Source: Zarea fungicola
Lineage: Eukaryota > Ascomycota > Sordariomycetes > Hypocreales > Cordycipitaceae
Assembly (NCBI GenBank): GCA_900169235.1
Contig: FWCC01000073.1
Span: forward strand, 1 to 60,932
DNA: 60,932 nt
Reading direction: 5' to 3'
Of the stretch, positions 56,619 through 60,932 are shown in pieces; the first letter of the stretch is position 1, and the number at the start of each line of letters is the position of its first letter. The notes below the pieces were generated by a model, which was given only the letters and a program-made list of their open reading frames with translations, had not been told where the DNA came from and ran no database searches. The position numbers and the translations under genes were made by a program.

Positions 56619-58526
56619 ATGGTCTCGACTTCCAACTCAGCCGCCACACCACCTCCCATGACTTCGCCTGATTCTGGCCAGTCCACCACTTCTCCATCAA
56701 CACAAACCGCCACTCGCGACCCTGCCGAGCCTCACGCCGTGCCGGTCTCCAAATTGGTCGAAGACGACGAAAACGGCAGCCATGGATCCTCAACAATGAA
56801 GCTCCCAGCAGATATGACGACTATAGATCGACTCAAGCATTTCAATGGGATGCTAGTGTTTTTCATGATGTAAGCTTCGCTTTCCATGAATCCTGCTTCG
56901 TGCTAATCTTTTCTTGCTTCTAGCTACATGGCCCTGTGTGCGTTCAACTACGGCTTCGATGTCGGCACTTTTGGCGGCGTTCAAGGCATGCAGAGCTTTT
57001 CCCGACGCTTCGGCGAATACAACCCAAAAAAGAACGTATTCGCAATCCCAGGATGGCTGCTCTCCATCATGACAGCCACTCCCTTTCTGGGCAAGGCAGT
57101 GGGATGCATCGTCTGCGGTCCCATTGCTGAGAAATGGGGTCGCAAGTTTGCCATTCTTGGCCTCTGCATTCTATCACTCATGTATGTGTTTAGCCCCCGA
57201 GTAACGTTGGCTTGATGCTGACTTGATAGTGGCGTTGTTCTTCAGACGACAGCGGCCTCGGCCGCTCAGTTCACAGTCGGTCGCGTCTTCACCTTTGCCA
57301 TGACTGGCATGACTATCGTCGTGGTTCCCATCTTCCAGGCCGAAGCATCGCCTCGTGTACTTCGCGGCATGTTTGGTTCCACGATACAGGGCATGGTTAT
57401 TTTTGGCCAGGTTATTTCAACCCTCATCACATATGGTACCCAAGACATTCGCAGTAATACAGGCTGGCGCATTCCCATTGGCCTGCAATTCATTGCTCCC
57501 TGCTTGCTTCTTTCCATGCTCTACTTTTTGCCGGAATCCCCTCGCTGGCTACTCAGCCGCAATCGTCGCGAGGAAGCCGTGAGCAGCCTGGCAAAGTTTC
57601 GAAAGCGATCGACACCAGAAGAAGTCAACGTCGAACTCAACACAATCGCCCTGTCGCACGCCCGAGAGAACGAGGGTACCTGGGCCGAAGTTTTTAACCG
57701 CGAAAACCGTGTTCGCACTGCTGTCGCCACTCTCGCCATGTTTGGTCAGCAAATTACAGGCCAAGCATTTGCATCCCAATATGCCGTTGTCTTTTACCAA
57801 TCCCAGGGGTTTGGTTCCTCTGCATTCCTCTTTAATGTTCTCAACAGCGTCGTTAGCCTCGTCGCTGTCATGATTACTTGGCTTTTCGTCGACTCCACCG
57901 GCCGCAGACCCGTCCTTCTTATCGGCGGCACTTTTATGGCCATCTTCTTCTTTATTTTTGGAGGCATCGGCAGTATACATGAAGACAACAGAAGCGGAGC
58001 TATGAACAACCTCATGGTTGCCTGCCTTATGCTCTTTTATTTTTTTTACAACCTGTCGTGGGCACCTGTCTCGTTCATTGTCGTTTCCGAGACTGCCCGC
58101 CAGCGTGTCCGCGAGAAGACTAATCTTTTTGCCTGTGTCGTTTCTGTACTCACTACATTTGCCACATCATTTACTATCCCATACCTCATTCTAGAGAGGT
58201 ATGCCGACCTGGGGGCCCGAGTCGGTTATATATACGGATCCACGAGTCTTGTCATGGTTGTTGCTACGTACTTTTTCATTCCAGAACTCAAAGGACGCAC
58301 ACTGGAAGAGGTCGACCAATTGTTTGCCAGCGGAATGAAACTTCGCGATTTTGGAAACATACCCACGCGCAGCCCCGAGGAAATGTATAGAATTGAGCTG
58401 GCGCGGCAGAGGACTCTGGATGACCATGCGCGGCAAATGCAATCGAGCATATCAGAGATTAACCAACAGGCTGGTGACACGACTGAAAAGGCACAGGCGG
58501 GACACTCGGGACGCGAAGTTGTTTAA
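56619..58526 (+). CDS. MFS transporter, sugar porter family
   Basis: Three exons (56619-56869, 56924-57181, 57230-58526) give 601 aa; each junction restores an Ile codon (FFMI-YMALC and LSLI-GVVLQ). A Ser/Thr/Pro-rich cytosolic N-terminus precedes twelve predicted helices. Sugar porter signatures seen are AEKWGRKFAI after helix 2-3, LPESPRWLLSRNRREEA at the end of helix 6, QQITGQAFASQYAVVFYQ in helix 7, DSTGRRPVLLIGG, and ELKGRTLEEVDQLF after helix 12. The PESPRWL and GR(K/R) motifs are diagnostic. It should carry a sugar or polyol with protons across the plasma membrane; the exact substrate (hexose, maltose-like or other) is not readable. It converges with the hydrolase gene at 58982. Confidence 0.93.
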
Positions 58527-58981
58527 ACGCGAAAAGGGATGTAGAAGGCCGCAAGGCTACCAATATGTCATTGGATTATCACAGCGTTGTAGCCCACTTC
58601 TATTGTGTGTAGCATTTTGAATATATAAGCGTTTGAGTTGATCATTTCCATTTTCAGACCCGATGTATAATGCTGCCCTGATCGGCATAGTTTGTGCAAC
58701 GCGATCTATGTACTATGCCGGCTTGTCCCGGCGATTAATGTTTCACCCGCCCAGTACACGAACCAATATCACCCACCATTCGACGCTGTAGTTACACATT
58801 GATTGATGTGTTACGAGAGTAGTATTGAAGCAGTATTGAGGCAAATGTGATTTTAAAATATAACTAGAATTAAAAGTGTATATACTAGAAATCTTATTGA
58901 CAGTGAAGTGAGGAAGCCCAAACGGCCGTACCTCTCTGTGCTCACCCCCCTGTTTTCTTCCTCTTCCTTATTCGCTTTTAT
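58527..58981. other. Convergent 3' spacer
   Basis: 455 bp between the stops of the transporter (+) and hydrolase (-) genes; AT-rich near 58850-58900. No gene seen. Confidence 0.6.
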
Positions 58982-60250
58982 TTACAACTTTTGCTTCTTG
59001 ATGAAATCAATAATGCTCTTGTAGGTCTCGGTGTGCGAGTAGCCAAAGTTGAGCCCATGACCCGTACCCTTGACAATGGTCGTCTCAAACACCTTGGCGT
59101 GCTGGAAGCTGGGCTTGGAGAGCTGCAGGATGTCCGCGGCGCCGCCAGGGTTGGCGCCCTCGACGACGTTGCAGTTGCCGCCACAAAAGGGCAGGTCAAA
59201 CTCGCCGGTGATGATTTGCACCGCGCCGGTGAAGTTGCTCGCCGTCGCGGCGCCGTCGCCCACGGTGAGGAGCTCGGCCACGGCGGCCGGCTGGCCGTGC
59301 TGCGTGGCGTCGGCGAGCATGGCCGGGTCAAAGTCGCCGGGGCCGAAGAAGTCCATGTGCACGCCAATGGACGACTTGGGTGCAATGTACCCCGTGGCAT
59401 ACTCGCGGCGGAGGCGGTCGGAAACGTGGGCCACGGGGGCAAAGTTGGATCCAAGGAGGAAGAGGCCGATATAGTTTGGGCTCTGGGAGAAGCCGGTGAG
59501 GACGATGGCGTCGGTGATGGACGGGTGCTGCGAGGAGAGGGCGTAGGTCATGGCGGAGCCAAAGGAGTGGCCAACGTGGATCTTGGAGGTGAACTTGTGG
59601 CCCGCGAGGCCGCAGAGGCGGCCCTCGTCGGCGGCCACTGTGAGCTGGTGCAGAGCCTCGACCTCGAGGGCGAGCTGGATCTCCTGTACGGGGTCGCCGT
59701 GAGAGGACTCTGCGATGCCGAGGCGGTCCCAGGACAGGGTGGAGTGGCCGGCCTCGGACAGGGCGTGGCTCACGTAGGAGTAGTTGTGGTTGGCAAAGGG
59801 GTAGTCCCAGTAGGAGCGGTCAAAGCCAACACCGTGGGTGAGAATTTGGAGCGTGGAGGAAGGGCCAGAGGGGGGATGGCAGAGGGTGGCAGCGAGTGTG
59901 TAGTCTTTTTTGATGTGGAAGTGGTCCTGTCACAGAAAACGTTAGATGTTGGTTGATATTGACAAAAAAAGAAAAGGTTCGTAGATGGGGATTGGAGTGA
60001 CCCATACGTTTGCAACAATGCTGCTCGTATCGCTGCCATGGCGGACTGAGGCCAGAAAGAGATTGGTCGTGTCAATTTCTTCATCAGTGGCCTTGTAATT
60101 AAATTGCTTAATGAAGGTGTCGACAGTAACGGGGACTTTGATGTTGCGGCAGTTTTTCCCGCCAAAGCGGGCATCGACGGTAACGTCGAGCGCTGGAGCG
60201 GCGATGGTGCTGCCGACGAAAGCCGCGGATAAGACGGCAAGCTTATACAT
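58982..60250 (-). CDS. Secreted alpha/beta hydrolase
   Basis: Two exons (60250-60008, 59926-58982) joined in phase 0 give 395 aa. The signal peptide is MYKLAVLSAAFVGSTIAAPA. The alpha/beta hydrolase core shows LTHGVGFDRSYWDYP (oxyanion-hole region), LSWDRLGIAES after strand 4, the nucleophile elbow HVGHSFGSA (Ser about 202), a GEFDLPFC turn carrying the likely acidic residue, and the histidine in GTGHGLNFGY about 25 residues before the end. The full triad is present, so it should be an active secreted esterase, lipase or peptidase-like enzyme. The N-terminal 80 residues before the fold are less typical. The substrate is unknown. A TATA-like box lies about 155 bp upstream. Confidence 0.9.
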
Positions 60251-60932
60251 GGTTTTTTGTGTGTTGTATATAGGAAATTTGCATGTATGTGTTTGTTTAT
60301 GTACTATTGGACAGATAGGAGATGGAAATGAACGTTTGGTATGTTAAAGATACTTGTTGATGTTAGATAGGCACCTTGAGAAGAAAGGGTGGGATGGGCC
60401 ACATCTTTATATATGTAAACATCATGGAAACGATGGGAGCCTAGATCCACCGAACGTATGGCTCGAGGACCAAAGGAAACAGACTGTTTGCTTTGATGAA
60501 CTTGAGATCCCCCAATGATCCAAGACAGAGCCAGGCTAGCTACACTAGCTTCCTGGACTGGGGGTTTACGCTTTGGGTTGCCGCGTTGCATTGAGAGTGG
60601 AACCCTTTCCCGGGCTTTTTAATGGATTAATGAGCAAATGGTAGATTCCAAAGTGCCCGTGGAGATGGAGATGTGTTTTCCAAATCAAAGTGTGGATGTT
60701 TTGCTTAGTTGCGTGGGGTCTTTTTCTCATCCTTGACTTGGGCATGTTTGTGATGCACTGATCTGCCAGATGGCTCGATCCGCTCGGTTTTTTGTTTCTA
60801 TTTAGTCTGACAAATTTATACTGGTGGCGTTAATTGCGCCTTTGGTGTCGCCAAAACGGTGTGTTTTCTCTCCTGGCCTTGCCCCCTCCACTGCTTGCCT
60901 GACAAGGTCAAGTATCCCTTTGGATGTCATAA
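60251..60932. other. 5' flank of the secreted hydrolase gene, to window end
   Basis: 682 bp that must include the minus-strand promoter. No further gene is supported; the frame 60304-60591 (-) has no domain. Confidence 0.5.
60405..60413 (-). promoter_or_regulatory. TATA-like box of the secreted hydrolase gene
   Basis: TATATAAAG on the minus strand, about 155 bp before ATG 60250. Confidence 0.45.

Noticed and set aside
58991..59956. 321-codon Gly/Val-rich open frame on the plus strand
   Set aside because: Antisense to the secreted hydrolase, whose motifs and triad are clear.

Overview
The window is nuclear DNA of a filamentous ascomycete. The evidence is short GT-AG introns (about 50-100 bp) with CTAAC-type branch sites, long intergenic spaces, Zn(II)2Cys6 transcription factors and typical fungal families (an NRPS-like A-T-R-SDR enzyme, ArAE_2-type membrane proteins, fungal F-box proteins). 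The gene set and intron style suggest a Sordariomycete, probably Hypocreales; that placement is inference. No bacterial, viral, tRNA, rRNA or CRISPR feature was found.

Layout. 1-0.25 kb is very AT-rich, probably RIP-affected. 1.0-2.7 kb (+) is the kinase RIO1. 3.5-6.1 kb (-) is a seven-exon Zn2Cys6 regulator. It is divergent from an eight-exon secreted GMC oxidoreductase of the glucose-oxidase type (7.4-9.7 kb, +). An arylsulfotransferase-family protein (10.1-12.0 kb, -), an intronless NRPS-like reductase that looks like the fungal glycine betaine reductase ATRR (13.5-17.3 kb, -), an amino acid permease (20.1-21.7 kb, -) and a small secreted EthD-like protein (25.9-26.6 kb, -) follow. Next come a hypothetical protein (29.7-30.8 kb, +), a large ArAE_2/FUSC-like membrane protein (31.4-34.7 kb, +) and a thioredoxin-reductase-like flavoprotein with a CxxC pair (35.3-36.4 kb, +).

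36.5-39.7 kb is the most unusual part. Three related gene copies (A on +, B and C on -) belong to no family I recognise. They share a Thr/Ser-rich N-terminus, one hydrophobic segment, a basic tail and a 3' intron. In copy A a small exon (starting near M-A-G-V-A-K-C-M-A-F-L-S-E) and its exactly 52-bp intron have been tandemly multiplied. A and B carry frame breaks; C is the most intact.

41.3-42.8 kb (+) is an F-box gene whose likely ancestral first exon carries an in-frame TGA. 48.1-51.4 kb (+) encodes a regulator with two consecutive Zn2Cys6 clusters, isolated by about 5 kb of apparently gene-free DNA on each side. 56.6-58.5 kb (+) is an MFS sugar-porter-type transporter, convergent with a secreted alpha/beta hydrolase (59.0-60.3 kb, -).

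Functional reading. Most genes are independent and no classic biosynthetic cluster is present. Possible links, all inferred, are the divergent regulator/GMC pair, the GMC, sulfotransferase, betaine-reductase stretch (possible choline or osmolyte metabolism), and the membrane protein next to the CxxC flavoprotein. Exon limits come from hand-read splice sites with frame checks; no alignment or RNA data were available.
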